Source: SAR202 cluster bacterium Casp-Chloro-G2 (lineage in GTDB: Bacteria > Chloroflexota > Dehalococcoidia > Lucifugimonadales > UBA3495). From it: 45,542 bases of DNA. Each line of letters begins with the position of its first letter. Position 1 is the stretch's first letter. Below are positions 24,258-34,008 of this stretch, piece after piece. The position numbers and the translations under genes are program-made. The stretch covers positions 1 through 45,542 of the forward strand of contig MUCI01000064.1 of assembly GCA_002816575.1 (NCBI GenBank), written 5' to 3'. The notes below the pieces were generated by a model. That model was not told the origin of the DNA, ran no database searches, and saw only the letters and a list, made by a program, of their open reading frames with translations.

Positions 24258-26333
24258 CTAATCATCTTTGCCGGTTGAGCCGGCAGGCCCGCTCATCCCA
24301 AACACTTTCAAAGCGAAAGCGTACTCCAGTGCCACTTCTTTCAGCCGGTCGAACCGGCCCGACGCTCCCCCGTGCCCGGAATCCATATGAATCTTCAACA
24401 ACAGGAGATTGTCGTCGGTCTTTGAGTCCCGCAGACGAGCGGCCCACTTGGCCGGTTCCCAATAGGTCACCCTGGGGTCGCTGATGCCGCCGGTGATCAG
24501 CATATGCGGGTAATCTTGGCGCTTGACGTTGTCGTAGGGCGAGTAGGTTTTGATGTAGTCGTAATAATCCTTCACCTGGGGATTGCCCCACTCGTTATAC
24601 TCCATCGTGGTCAGTGGCAGAGTATCATCCAGCATCGTGTTCAGCACGTCCACGAATGGAACGTCGGCGACGAGCGCCTTGAACAGGTCGGGGCGCAGGT
24701 TGGCCACCGCCCCCATCAGCATGCCGCCGGCGCTGCCGCCCGAGGCGATGATTCTACCTCTTTGGGTGTAGTTCTGAGCGATCAGGTGCTCGGCGCAGGC
24801 GATGAAATCGGTGAATGTATTACGTTTTTTGAGCAGTTTGCCCTCTTCGTACCAGTCCCACCCCAGGTCCATCCCGCCCCTCACATGGGCCACGGCAAAG
24901 ATGAATCCCCGGTCCACCAGGCTCAGCCGGGCCGACCCAAAATTCGAATCGACCACTATGCCGTAGGACCCGTACCCGTAGAGATAGAGGGGCGCGGACC
25001 CGTCGAGGGGAGTCTCCTTGGCAAAGAGGAGCGATATGGGGATCAGAGTGCCGTCTTCCGCCGGCGCGAATATCCTTCTGGCCTCGTATCTCTCAGAGGA
25101 GAAGTCTCCCAGAACCTCCGTTTGTTTCCTCAGTTCCCTGGTGTGGGTTTCGATGTCGTAGTCGTATATCGCCGCGGGGGTCGTCAGCGATGTGTAGGCG
25201 AACCGCAACGCGGGTGTATCCCATTCCCGCCCTTCGATCACTCCAGCCGAGTAGTCATCTTCATCGAAAGCCACGTCAAAGGCATTCCCAGAGGCATGTT
25301 CGACGACTCTTATCTGGGGCAACCCGTTTTCACGACAAGAAAGAACCAGGTGATTGCGGGTAACCGTGATGCCGCTGATGGGGCGGCCCGGCACGTGGGG
25401 AATCAGGTCCTGCCAATTCTCCGATGCGGGGGCCGTTACCGGTGTTTCCGAAACCTTGAAGTCCTTGGCCCCATCCGCGTTGTTGCGGACCAAGAACCGG
25501 TCGCCGTGGTCGGCAACATCATATTCCAACCCTTCCCGGCGCGGCTCGATCAGCGTCAACTCGGACCCAGGATCGCCGGCATCCATGAACCGCCACTCCG
25601 ACATGTTGTTGCCTGAAGCTGCGACATAGAGGAAGCGTTTGCTGGAAGATTTAATCACACCAACGAAGAACCGCTCGTCCAGCTCCTGGTAGACCAGTTC
25701 ATCCACCGAAGGATCATCGCCGAGACGATGCCTGAATATCTTGACCGGCCGGTGGTTCTCGTCCAGCACATCGTAGAAGATGGTCTGGTTATCGTTCGCC
25801 CATTCCAGGGAGTAATAAGAACCAGGGATGGCCTCCGGCAACAGGTCGCCCGTCTCCAGATTCTTGATGTGGATGGTGTATTGCTCCGACCCGTCGGCAT
25901 CCACCGAATAAGCCAGCCACCTGTGGTCCGGGCTGTTCGCCAGATTGCCAACGCGGCAATAATCCAGGTCCTTTGCCAGTTCGTTAACGTCGATAAGAAT
26001 CTCTTCCGGAGCGTCCAGGGATAGATGCTTGCGGCAATAGACCGGGTACTGGTTCCCTTCCTCGTAGCGGGTGTAGTAGAAGTAGTCGCCATCTTTCTGC
26101 GGAACGGTGGAGTCGTCCTCTTTTATCCGGCCTCGCATCTCCTCGAATAGGGCCTCTCGAAGACCACTCTCCGGCTCCAGCATCGCTTCGGTGTGGGCAT
26201 TTTCGGCGTTGAGGTATTCCAGGGTCTCCGGGTCGTCGATATCACGGAGCCAGAACCAGGGATCGTTTCTGATGTCACCGTGATTCGACAGCTCTCGCGG
26301 TCTTTGCGGGGCGGAAGGCGCTTGGTCTGTCAT
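24258..26333 (-). CDS. ptrB: Oligopeptidase B (S9 family serine peptidase)
   Basis: A 691-aa prolyl-oligopeptidase-type enzyme that cleaves small peptides after basic residues in the cytoplasm. An N-terminal propeller starts with DPWFWLRDIDDPETLEYLNAEN. The alpha/beta hydrolase domain has YGYGSYG, HVRGGMDLGWDWYEEGK, the nucleophile Ser534 in ASGGSAGGMLMG, VPFVDVLNTMLDDTLPLT and EWGNPQ, which is the oligopeptidase B pattern, the Asp in SDPRVTYWEP and the His in DSGHGG. ATG 26333 is chosen with GGTGA five bases away; ATG 26360 is possible. It leads the minus-strand block and diverges from the Gfo/Idh gene. Confidence 0.94.
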   Translation of the reverse strand: MTDQAPSAPQRPRELSNHGDIRNDPWFWLRDIDDPETLEYLNAENAHTEAMLEPESGLREALFEEMRGRIKEDDSTVPQKDGDYFYYTRYEEGNQYPVYCRKHLSLDAPEEILIDVNELAKDLDYCRVGNLANSPDHRWLAYSVDADGSEQYTIHIKNLETGDLLPEAIPGSYYSLEWANDNQTIFYDVLDENHRPVKIFRHRLGDDPSVDELVYQELDERFFVGVIKSSSKRFLYVAASGNNMSEWRFMDAGDPGSELTLIEPRREGLEYDVADHGDRFLVRNNADGAKDFKVSETPVTAPASENWQDLIPHVPGRPISGITVTRNHLVLSCRENGLPQIRVVEHASGNAFDVAFDEDDYSAGVIEGREWDTPALRFAYTSLTTPAAIYDYDIETHTRELRKQTEVLGDFSSERYEARRIFAPAEDGTLIPISLLFAKETPLDGSAPLYLYGYGSYGIVVDSNFGSARLSLVDRGFIFAVAHVRGGMDLGWDWYEEGKLLKKRNTFTDFIACAEHLIAQNYTQRGRIIASGGSAGGMLMGAVANLRPDLFKALVADVPFVDVLNTMLDDTLPLTTMEYNEWGNPQVKDYYDYIKTYSPYDNVKRQDYPHMLITGGISDPRVTYWEPAKWAARLRDSKTDDNLLLLKIHMDSGHGGASGRFDRLKEVALEYAFALKVFGMSGPAGSTGKDD

Positions 26334-26438
26334 TCGGTTCACCAATCTCAGATAGTGCATTCTCTTAGGAATCGGCTATCGGCGCAACAACCCGGGACCC
26401 GCTTTGGACCATTGGGGTCTGATTATATGGTCCGGCGG

Positions 26439-26468
26439 TTGAGAGTAGGCGATGACTTTGGCTATAGT
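26439..26468 (+). promoter_or_regulatory. Sigma-70-type promoter for the Gfo/Idh gene
   Basis: TTGAGA (26439-26444), an 18-bp spacer and TATAGT (26463-26468) lie 29 bp upstream of the ATG at 26498, in the divergent gap with the oligopeptidase B gene. Confidence 0.55.
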
Positions 26469-26497
26469 GTAACGATTCAGATTGAGGAGCAGATCCA

Positions 26498-27595
26498 ATG
26501 CCAGACAAGATCCGCTTGGGATTCGTGGGAGCCAACGTAAACTCGAACTGGTCATCCCAATCGCACTACCCGGCGCTGCTGGCCAGCCCGGACGTCGAGT
26601 TCACCGCGGTTTGCACTTCCAGGCCCGAGAGCGCGGAAGAGGCCCGTCAAGCTTTCGGCGCCAAGTTAGCCTTCCACGATTTCCGGGAGATGGTGGCGTC
26701 GCCGGACATCGACGCGGTGGCCGTCGTGGTGCGGGTGCCCTTGCACTATGAGCCGACGAAGGCGGCCATCGAGGCCGGCAAGCACGTCTACACCGAATGG
26801 CCGTTGGGCCGGAACACCGCCGAAGCCGAGGAACTAGCTGCATTGGCCAAGGCCAAAGGCGTCCAAACGGTGGTGGGTTTGCAATCGCGGGTCAGCCCGG
26901 CTCTGCTGTACATCAAGGAGTTGATCGAGGGCGGCTACGTGGGCGAGGTGCTGTCTTGCCATGTCACCACCATGCGTGACGGCGCGTTGGAGCGCCCTTC
27001 CAGCCGCACCTGGCAGCGGGATATCAATCTGGGCGCCAACACCCTAACCATCGCCAACGGGCACGTGATCGACGCCCTGCGTTTCGTTTTGGGCAACTTC
27101 TCGCGGGTGGCGTGCATGGTCACGACCCAGGTGCCGAAATTGTACGAGACCGACACCAAACAGTTTGTGGATGTCACCGCCCCCGACAACGTGCGGGTAT
27201 CAGGGCAGCTTGAGCGCGGCGCGGCGGCATCGGTGCACGTGGGCGCCGTGCCCTGGGCCGGCAGCGGATTCCGCATGGAGATCTACGGCCGGGAGGGAAC
27301 GCTGGTCACCACCGGGAGCGTCTCCTCGCAGCGTGGCGAGATGCTGCGGGTGCAAGGCGTCCAGGGCGGACACGACCTACAAGACCTGGCCATACCGGAA
27401 CGTTTCGTCTACGTTCCGGACGACTTCCCCCGCGGCGACCCGTTCAACGTCGGTCAGATGTATGCACTGTTCGCCGAGGCGGTCCGAACTGGAAAGAACC
27501 GACTGCCGACGTTCGATACCGCCGTCGAACTCCACCGCTTCCTCGATACCATCAAGGAAGCGTCGGATGCCGGCCGGGAGCTGCCGGTCGCCTGA
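26498..27595 (+). CDS. Gfo/Idh/MocA family oxidoreductase
   Basis: A 365-aa NAD(P)-dependent oxidoreductase, acting mostly on sugars, inositols or similar polyols. The Rossmann start LGFVGANVNSNWSSQSHYPAL is slightly unusual (G-x-x-G-A), then VCTSRPESAEEARQAFG, DIDAVAVVVRVPLHYEPTKAAIEAGKHVYTEWP (EKP motif as EWP) and SLQSR-type loop VVGLQSRVSP. GAGGAG precedes the ATG and a promoter candidate lies upstream. A clear terminator follows at 27649, so it is probably monocistronic. The change of the usual Lys of the EKP motif to Trp removes a residue that is catalytic in many members, so activity may differ. Confidence 0.92.
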   Translation: MPDKIRLGFVGANVNSNWSSQSHYPALLASPDVEFTAVCTSRPESAEEARQAFGAKLAFHDFREMVASPDIDAVAVVVRVPLHYEPTKAAIEAGKHVYTEWPLGRNTAEAEELAALAKAKGVQTVVGLQSRVSPALLYIKELIEGGYVGEVLSCHVTTMRDGALERPSSRTWQRDINLGANTLTIANGHVIDALRFVLGNFSRVACMVTTQVPKLYETDTKQFVDVTAPDNVRVSGQLERGAAASVHVGAVPWAGSGFRMEIYGREGTLVTTGSVSSQRGEMLRVQGVQGGHDLQDLAIPERFVYVPDDFPRGDPFNVGQMYALFAEAVRTGKNRLPTFDTAVELHRFLDTIKEASDAGRELPVA

Positions 27596-27648
27596 CCTGA
27601 TCTGGCGGGAGGCCCTGAGAAAGCTCTCAGTCAGAATATTCAGACCAA

Positions 27649-27689
27649 GATGGCAGGCATGCCTTTCCAGGTCCCTGCCATCGTTTTTT
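27649..27689 (+). terminator. Intrinsic terminator after the Gfo/Idh gene
   Basis: Perfect 9-bp stem GATGGCAGG / CCTGCCATC (27649-27657 and 27674-27682) with a 16-base loop, followed by G and a run of T. It lies 54 bp after the stop codon. Confidence 0.88.
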
Positions 27690-27752
27690 AACTTTGGGGC
27701 CAAAGCTTTATGTTCACCGGCTAACTTGGGCGGTGACGGGAGAATATCGTTC

Positions 27753-29294
27753 ATGAAATACGACCACATCGTGGTTGGCGGCGGCACTGCCGGTTGCATC
27801 CTGGCCACCAGGCTATCGGAAGACCCGGCCCGGTCGGTCCTGTTGCTGGAAGCGGGACCGGAATACCCGGACTTTGAGCGGTTGCCCGACTCATTGAAAT
27901 ACGGCTGGGGAATGTTGAATCTGGAAGCGCGGAAAGCGGGCGGACCCTTCAACTGGTCGTTCACGGGGACAGCCACGCCCCAGCAGGCGGCGCCAATGCC
28001 GGTGCCGCGGGGCAAGGCGATGGGTGGGACCAGTGCGATCAATGGCCAAACATTCATCCGAGGGGCGCCCGAGGACTTCGACACCTGGGCAGCCATGGGC
28101 AATGAAGGCTGGTCCTATGTGGAGTGCCTGCCATTCTTCCGCAAGCTTGAAAGCGACGAGGATTATTCGGGAGATTTCCACGGCAGCGACGGGCCCGTGC
28201 CGGTGCGGCGTCACCACCGGGAGACCTGGCCGCCGGCCCAAGAGGCGTTCTATCAAGCCTGCATCGCGGCCGGGCATCGATATATTCCGGACATCCACGA
28301 GCCAGATTCCACCGGAATCAGCCTCCGGGCCGAGAACAACGTCGAAGGCGTGCGGATGAGCATGGCCCTGGCATACCTAGACCCCAATCGGCACCGGCTC
28401 AACCTGACCGTCAAGGCCGGGGTGCAGGCATTGAGAGTCCTTTTCTCCGGCAACCGGGCCACGGGCCTGGAAGTGGAGAGCGGCGGCGAGCGCTTCGTCA
28501 TCGAGGGCGATGAGATTATCCTATGCTCGGGAGCGGTGGGTTCGCCCCAGATCTTGATGCTTTCCGGCATCGGCCCCGCCGGCCATCTGGCGGAACTCGG
28601 GATCCCGGTGGTGGCCGACTCTCCCGGTGTGGGTCAGAACATGCGCGACCACCCCAACGTCACCGTCAAGTTCACGGTGCAAGAGGGCACCTACGACGAC
28701 CCCAATGGGATGAGGGCGCTTCGCCTACGGTTCACCGCCACGGGCTCAGATACGCCCAATGACATGATCCTATCTCCGGCGTCGATGAACACGGTGATCG
28801 CGGAGGGAGAAAACCCCAGCCACACCATAAACTGTGGCCTGTACCTGGCGGCAGGCAAGGGCGAGCTTCGCCTTACGTCGGCCGATCCCCACGCCCACCC
28901 CAGCATGAACTACCACTATCTGGAAGAACCCTGGGACCGGGAGCGGCTGCGGGAGGCGGTCCGAAAGTGCGTCGACCTCCTGAAAGACCCAGCGTACGCC
29001 CAGATCATTGGGGAACGGACCGCACCGCTGGATTCCGACCTCGTTTCAGATCAGACGCTGGACGACTGGATGCTCCGAAACGTGAGCTCGTCTTTCCACA
29101 TTTCCGGCACCTGCAAGATGGGGCCGGACGATGACAACGAGGCCGTGGTCGACCGGCGTTTGAAGGTGCGCGGCGTCGAGGGACTGCGGGTGGTGGACGC
29201 ATCGGTGATGCCGGATGTTGTCCGCGCCAACACCAACGTCACGACCATGATGATCGCCGAGCGGGCTGCGGAGTTCATCCGCAACGGACAGTAG
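27753..29294 (+). CDS. GMC family oxidoreductase, His-Asn type
   Basis: A 513-aa FAD-dependent alcohol oxidoreductase. HIVVGGGTAGCILATRL and LLLEAGPEYPDF bind FAD; GKAMGGTSAINGQTFIRG and GAVGSPQILMLSGIGP are the two GMC signatures. The active-site pair is His449 in FHISGTCKMG and Asn495 in ANTNVTTMM, the His-Asn arrangement of choline and cholesterol oxidases, unlike the His-His pair in the other GMC protein of this window. ATG 27753 has GGGAG upstream; the frame is open further left but that part overlaps the Gfo/Idh gene and the terminator and has no family similarity. The substrate is unknown. Confidence 0.94.
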   Translation: MKYDHIVVGGGTAGCILATRLSEDPARSVLLLEAGPEYPDFERLPDSLKYGWGMLNLEARKAGGPFNWSFTGTATPQQAAPMPVPRGKAMGGTSAINGQTFIRGAPEDFDTWAAMGNEGWSYVECLPFFRKLESDEDYSGDFHGSDGPVPVRRHHRETWPPAQEAFYQACIAAGHRYIPDIHEPDSTGISLRAENNVEGVRMSMALAYLDPNRHRLNLTVKAGVQALRVLFSGNRATGLEVESGGERFVIEGDEIILCSGAVGSPQILMLSGIGPAGHLAELGIPVVADSPGVGQNMRDHPNVTVKFTVQEGTYDDPNGMRALRLRFTATGSDTPNDMILSPASMNTVIAEGENPSHTINCGLYLAAGKGELRLTSADPHAHPSMNYHYLEEPWDRERLREAVRKCVDLLKDPAYAQIIGERTAPLDSDLVSDQTLDDWMLRNVSSSFHISGTCKMGPDDDNEAVVDRRLKVRGVEGLRVVDASVMPDVVRANTNVTTMMIAERAAEFIRNGQ

Positions 29295-29525
29295 GAACTG
29301 GGCCTCGGCCCATCGAGATGCGCACCGGTGGAACGCGAAATTAGCCCAAGCAGCCGCAAGGGATAGACCGAGTTGACCGGCGTGGCGTTGGAATCCTAGA
29401 CTGGAACCGCTCGCGACCGCCTTGGCAGATTCCGGGGCAGATACCCGGGCACCCATCCGGGCGTATATCCGGCTTTCTTGGATTTCTCGTTATCATCTCG
29501 ACATCCGCGACCGAAACGGCCTAAT

Positions 29526-32186
29526 ATGGCCGCTGATTCCCAGGTCACCCTCAAGATCACCTCTTTCTTGGAGGCGAAATCCGGCTGGTTGATACTCTTC
29601 ACCATCCTTCTGACCGTGGCATTGGCTGTGCCCATGATTGTCATGACCCCGGAACAAGACGCGTCTGACAATCCGGGCGGCCCGGTGTTCGACCTTCAGG
29701 ACATCGTGGACCGAGAACTTCCGCGCCGGATATTCACCCCCTTCTACATGGTGGAAGCCCGGGATGGTGACATACTTACCCGGCAGCCGCTGTTGGAACT
29801 GCTGCGGAATTCCCAGAAGTTGAGGGAGGCGGACGCTGCAGGCGAACTCAACCCGCCAGACCTGCCCAATCAGCCGTACCTGTACAACGGCTTCGACGCC
29901 GACCGGCAGCAACCGGTATTCGGCATCTTCACCTTTGCCGACGCGGTGCTGGAGGCATTGGCCGCCCACCCCCTTCTGAACACCGATCTGGACCGGGCGA
30001 CCGAAGACCAGGTCAAGATTGCAGTGAGCGCTGTTTTAAGCGACCCCCGCACCGACTGGCTGAATGACCAGCTGTCTCAACAGAGATCGGTGGAACGCCG
30101 CACCGTCCTCGGCCAGGAGATTGATTATTGGACGGCGCCCGCCTACGCCTTCGGCGTTTTCGCCGACAACGAACTTCTGGGCGGCGGTGGCATGAGCATC
30201 GGCGCCACCAGCGACCCAACAACCACGGGCAAGGAGCATTTCAGCCGAAAAGTCCAAACGATATTGCGCGGCGAACAGATCAACTATCAACTGTGGGGCG
30301 TGGCCATCGACGCCAGCCTGGAGATCGCCGACGAAGTGAACACCGCCGTCCCATTCATCATGGCCACGGTGATAGCCGTGCTCATCGTTGTTGGAATCGC
30401 CCTGCGCTCTGGGATGTTGGTACTTCTCACCGCCGTGGGTCTGATTTCCATGATCGTCTGGCTCAAGGGGCTTTCCAACCTGGTGGGACTGAACTCATCG
30501 ACCACTCTGGACTTCATCGTGCCGATCGCCATGATTTCCCTGGGGGCCGACTTCGTGATCCACGCCGTAAACCGCTACCGGCAGGAGCGCCGGCTGGGCC
30601 TGGACCCGCGGAGCGCGTTTCGCGTCGGCATCGCTGGCGTTTTGACCGCGCTGACGCTGGCATTCTTGACTGACTCCATAGCCTTTCTATCAAACGCATC
30701 GGCGAACATCGAAACCGTGATCGGTTTTGGCATCGGCGCGGCGCTGGCCACCTTGGCGGCTTTCGTGATCCTGGGTCTGGTGGTCCCGGTGACCTACATG
30801 AGGTTTGAAGCCTGGCGGTCCCGGCGGGACCCGGCTTCGTCTACACCTGTGATGGACGCCGGCGAAAAGAGCGAGGAGCGGGAGCGTTCCCGCATGGTGA
30901 CCCCTCTCCTTCTTTTGGCGACCAAGTGTTATCTGGTGCTGGCAGTCGCGGCTGCGGTCACCGCCGTTGCGGGGTTCTACGCCACCAGGCTGGAGGCCAC
31001 TTTCGACGTCAAAGACTTTTTCAAGAGCGACTCCGACTTCGTAGTCGGCCTGGACAAGGTGGATGAACATCTTGCCGAAACCGCGGGCGAACCGGCCATC
31101 GTTTACGTGCGGGGCGACCTTGCAGACCCGCGGGCCCTGGACGCGCTTGAAGCGTTCAGGGTGTCATTGGTATCGGACCCCAACGTGGCCAAGAACAACT
31201 ACGGTGAGGTAACCCTGCAGGCGAGGCCGCTCTTTGCGGTGATCGGCCACGTTATGGACTCGGATTACGCCCGGGCAAAGATCGAGGAGGCTTCGGGGGT
31301 TTCCCTGGAACCGGGCCCAACCGCGCGCACGGCCTCATATGCCGGGAAGACCTACACCTGGCCCGGATCAAGGGACCAGATCACGGCCATCTATGACTAC
31401 ATCGCCGTGAACGGGGTGCCGCAGGGTCCGGACCAGAACATCTACGACTACCTGGAAGTGGGCGAGACGTTGTCTCACGATCCGTCGGGAGCGGAGGAAG
31501 ATTCAACTGTTTTCATATTCGGGGTACCGGGAACCCGGGAACAGACCAACGTGATCGAATCCCGTAAGACCTTCTCCGCCGCGATCGCGTCATTGGAGGA
31601 AAACCCGGCGATCTCGTTCGCCGGTCTCACCGGGTCGCCTTACACCCGGCAAGCCTCATTGGATGCCACCACCAACGGTCTGCAACGGGCCTTTCCCATC
31701 GCTCTAGTAGCCTGTTTGGCCTTAGTGATCGTGGCCATGAGATCGGTCCGGTTTGGGCTGGTCACCATCCTGCCCATAGCGCTGGTGGTCGCCTGGCTCT
31801 ACGCAGTCATGAATATCTTTGGGTTTGGCCTAAATTTCATCACCGCCACCATCGCGGCCATATCCATCGGAGTGGGTATCGACTACTCGGTGCACTTCAC
31901 CGAGCGGTTCCGGCAAGAATTGCGCGTCACCGGGAAGCGTGACCAGGCCATGCGCCGGACTATCACCGGCACCGGTGCGGCGCTGATTGCTTCGGCGGCC
32001 ACCAGCGTCATCGGCTTTGTGGTCATGGCGTTCGCGCCCATGCCCATGTTCGCCGCCTACGGCATCCTAACCGCCATAATGATCTTCCTGGCTGCCGTGG
32101 CCGCCCTGTTGGTGCTGCCTTCGCTGTTGTACCTGGTGACTCCGGCTGGCGACGCCGATGGCCGCCAAGCCCGGGCCGACGCTTAG
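29526..32186 (+). CDS. RND superfamily transporter (HAE3/MMPL-like)
   Basis: An 886-aa inner-membrane exporter with the duplicated RND layout: one N-terminal membrane segment (GWLILFTILLTVALAVPMIV), a large periplasmic domain, a five-helix block with IVPIAMISLGADFVIHAVNRYRQE, a second membrane anchor, a second periplasmic domain, and a final block with ISIGVGIDYSVHFTERFRQE. The paired G-x-D-(F/Y)-x-(I/V)-H segments are the proton-relay helices of the hydrophobe/amphiphile efflux-3 and MMPL group, which move lipids, hopanoids or hydrophobic compounds. ATG 29526 is chosen; the ribosome site is weak and a start at 29478 is possible. No membrane-fusion partner is adjacent. The convergent ABC-2 exporter follows. 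Confidence 0.92.
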   Translation: MAADSQVTLKITSFLEAKSGWLILFTILLTVALAVPMIVMTPEQDASDNPGGPVFDLQDIVDRELPRRIFTPFYMVEARDGDILTRQPLLELLRNSQKLREADAAGELNPPDLPNQPYLYNGFDADRQQPVFGIFTFADAVLEALAAHPLLNTDLDRATEDQVKIAVSAVLSDPRTDWLNDQLSQQRSVERRTVLGQEIDYWTAPAYAFGVFADNELLGGGGMSIGATSDPTTTGKEHFSRKVQTILRGEQINYQLWGVAIDASLEIADEVNTAVPFIMATVIAVLIVVGIALRSGMLVLLTAVGLISMIVWLKGLSNLVGLNSSTTLDFIVPIAMISLGADFVIHAVNRYRQERRLGLDPRSAFRVGIAGVLTALTLAFLTDSIAFLSNASANIETVIGFGIGAALATLAAFVILGLVVPVTYMRFEAWRSRRDPASSTPVMDAGEKSEERERSRMVTPLLLLATKCYLVLAVAAAVTAVAGFYATRLEATFDVKDFFKSDSDFVVGLDKVDEHLAETAGEPAIVYVRGDLADPRALDALEAFRVSLVSDPNVAKNNYGEVTLQARPLFAVIGHVMDSDYARAKIEEASGVSLEPGPTARTASYAGKTYTWPGSRDQITAIYDYIAVNGVPQGPDQNIYDYLEVGETLSHDPSGAEEDSTVFIFGVPGTREQTNVIESRKTFSAAIASLEENPAISFAGLTGSPYTRQASLDATTNGLQRAFPIALVACLALVIVAMRSVRFGLVTILPIALVVAWLYAVMNIFGFGLNFITATIAAISIGVGIDYSVHFTERFRQELRVTGKRDQAMRRTITGTGAALIASAATSVIGFVVMAFAPMPMFAAYGILTAIMIFLAAVAALLVLPSLLYLVTPAGDADGRQARADA

Positions 32187-32213
32187 ATATCGGATGGGGC
32201 CTGCCCGTCCGGT

Positions 32214-32945
32214 CTAGGGACGCCTCACCGTGACGGCAGCTAGGGTCAGAAGAACCGCGGCGAATCCGGCCAACACTCCCAGATCCGTTGCCACGTCCGC
32301 CAAGGACTGCCCGCGAAGCATTATGTCTTGAAGCGCCTCCACGGCGTAGGTCAGCGGCAGCAGCCTGGCGATAATCTCGAGATAGCGCGGCATGTCTTCG
32401 ATGGGTAGAAAGATGCCTGATAGAAAGATCTGAGGCACGAACACCATGGGAATAAACTGGACCACTTGGAACTCGTTGCTGGCGAACGTGGAAACAAAGA
32501 CCCCCAGGCTGACCGATACAACGGTGAGCATGGACAGCAGCACGAATATCTGCCAAAGATCACCCTGGTAGTTGATCTGCAGCGCGATCACGGTGAACAT
32601 CAGCACCACCACCGTCTGGATGGTGGCAAACAGCAGGAACCCCAATAGATACCCAAGCAGTATGTCCCAACGGCCCACCGGGGTCGTCATCAGGCGCTCC
32701 AGCGTTCCCTGCGCGCGCTCCCTCAAGAAGCTGACGCCGGTCAAGATGAAGGTGAAGAATAGGGCGAAGACGGCGAGCAGGGCCGGCGCCACCCGGTCCA
32801 ACACTTCCCGCTGATCAGTGAAGGTGAAACCCACCAGGGCCATGACCACGATTGGCGCCACCAAGATCAAGGCCAACGACCGGCGGTCGCGGAGCATCTG
32901 CTGGATGATGCGGTTGGCGATCGCGGTAGTCCTTCCGGGTGACAT
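32214..32945 (-). CDS. ABC-2 type transporter permease
   Basis: A 243-aa membrane protein with six hydrophobic segments. The loop GVSFLRERAQGTLERLMTTPVGRWDIL between segments two and three is the typical coupling region of ABC-2 exporters, and VPQIFLSGIFLPIEDMPRYLE is the usual conserved segment before the last helices. It starts 2 bp after the stop of the ATPase gene, so the two are translationally coupled and form one exporter. Likely cargo is a drug, lipid or polysaccharide; it cannot be told from sequence. Confidence 0.92.
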   Translation of the reverse strand: MSPGRTTAIANRIIQQMLRDRRSLALILVAPIVVMALVGFTFTDQREVLDRVAPALLAVFALFFTFILTGVSFLRERAQGTLERLMTTPVGRWDILLGYLLGFLLFATIQTVVVLMFTVIALQINYQGDLWQIFVLLSMLTVVSVSLGVFVSTFASNEFQVVQFIPMVFVPQIFLSGIFLPIEDMPRYLEIIARLLPLTYAVEALQDIMLRGQSLADVATDLGVLAGFAAVLLTLAAVTVRRP

Positions 32946-32947
32946 GG

Positions 32948-33718
32948 TTACTGTCCCAACCGCACGAAGTGTAGAAAGGCGTCTTCAAGCGATGCGCCGG
33001 CGATGCCGGCCGCGGAACTCAACTCAGATGGGCTGCCCTCGGCGATCACCCTACCTTCTTGAAGAAAGGCCAACCGATGGCAATGGGCCGCGTCGTCCAT
33101 GGTGTGGCTCGACAGCACCAAGGTGACGCCTGACGCCGCGAGACTCCGGAAATGGTCCCAAAACGAGGCTCTCAACTCCGGGTCCAGCCCAACTGTAGGC
33201 TCATCCAAGATCAACAACAATGGTTGGTGGACCATGGCGATGGCCAGGCTTACCCTCTGCCGCATGCCCCCGCTAAGACTGAGCACGGCGTCTTTCCGGC
33301 GTTCCCAAAGCCCGACCAGATCAAGGACCGCTTCTTCTGCTTCCCGGCGTTCTTTGGCGTTGGACAGGCCGAACATCCGGGCGAAGAAGTCCACGTTTTG
33401 TTCCGCGGACAGTTCCAGATAGAGGGCGTTAAGCTGGGGCATGTAGCCGATATTTCGGGCGGTACGGGACGAAGGCTTTTCTCCAAAGACCGTAAGTTGG
33501 CCGCCATCGGTTTTGAGCAGACCGGCCATGAGGCGGATCAACGTGGTCTTGCCGGCCCCGTTCGCACCCAAGATGCCATAGATCTCGCCCTTTGGGATGT
33601 GCATGGACACGCCGTTGAGCACCTGGCGCTGGCCGTAACTGAACACAACATCGGTAGCGTCAACCACGAAGCTTGCAGCAACGTTCTCTTTGTCTCGATC
33701 AACCGAAGGCAGTGCCAT
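32948..33718 (-). CDS. ABC transporter ATP-binding protein (exporter)
   Basis: A 256-aa nucleotide-binding subunit. Walker A GANGAGKTT at residues 51-59, Q-loop Gln95 in GYMPQLNALY, signature LSGGMRQR from residue 148, Walker B LLLILDEPT ending at residue 175, and H-loop LSSHTMDD. The pattern is that of the CcmA/DrrA-type exporter ATPases. GGGGG lies just upstream of the ATG. It is the first gene of a two-gene operon with the ABC-2 permease. Confidence 0.94.
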   Translation of the reverse strand: MALPSVDRDKENVAASFVVDATDVVFSYGQRQVLNGVSMHIPKGEIYGILGANGAGKTTLIRLMAGLLKTDGGQLTVFGEKPSSRTARNIGYMPQLNALYLELSAEQNVDFFARMFGLSNAKERREAEEAVLDLVGLWERRKDAVLSLSGGMRQRVSLAIAMVHQPLLLILDEPTVGLDPELRASFWDHFRSLAASGVTLVLSSHTMDDAAHCHRLAFLQEGRVIAEGSPSELSSAAGIAGASLEDAFLHFVRLGQ

Positions 33719-34008
33719 CAGCCCCCACTCTGATCAAATATGACCATCTAGAATCGACCGCTCTGTTTGATTATATCGTCATCACTCGACCTTAGCCTTG
33801 AACCTGGGCTAACCCGACGTCGAAAGAGTAAACGGTTCAGGCGGAAAGACAGCAGGGAAAGGCGCTTGAGATTCCCGCATTACACACCTCGTGAGGAGTA
33901 TATTAAGTGCCCTACAAACGATTCATCCGCGGACGTCATCGTGCTTTTTTACCGGTGGGAAAGAAGTGCGTGATGCGTCCTGCGGCTCGCTTATGGAGGA
34001 AGGTCGAT

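Noticed and set aside
27165-27752. Left extension of the second GMC frame
   Set aside because: It overlaps the Gfo/Idh gene in another frame and crosses a clear terminator; GMC similarity starts at 27753.
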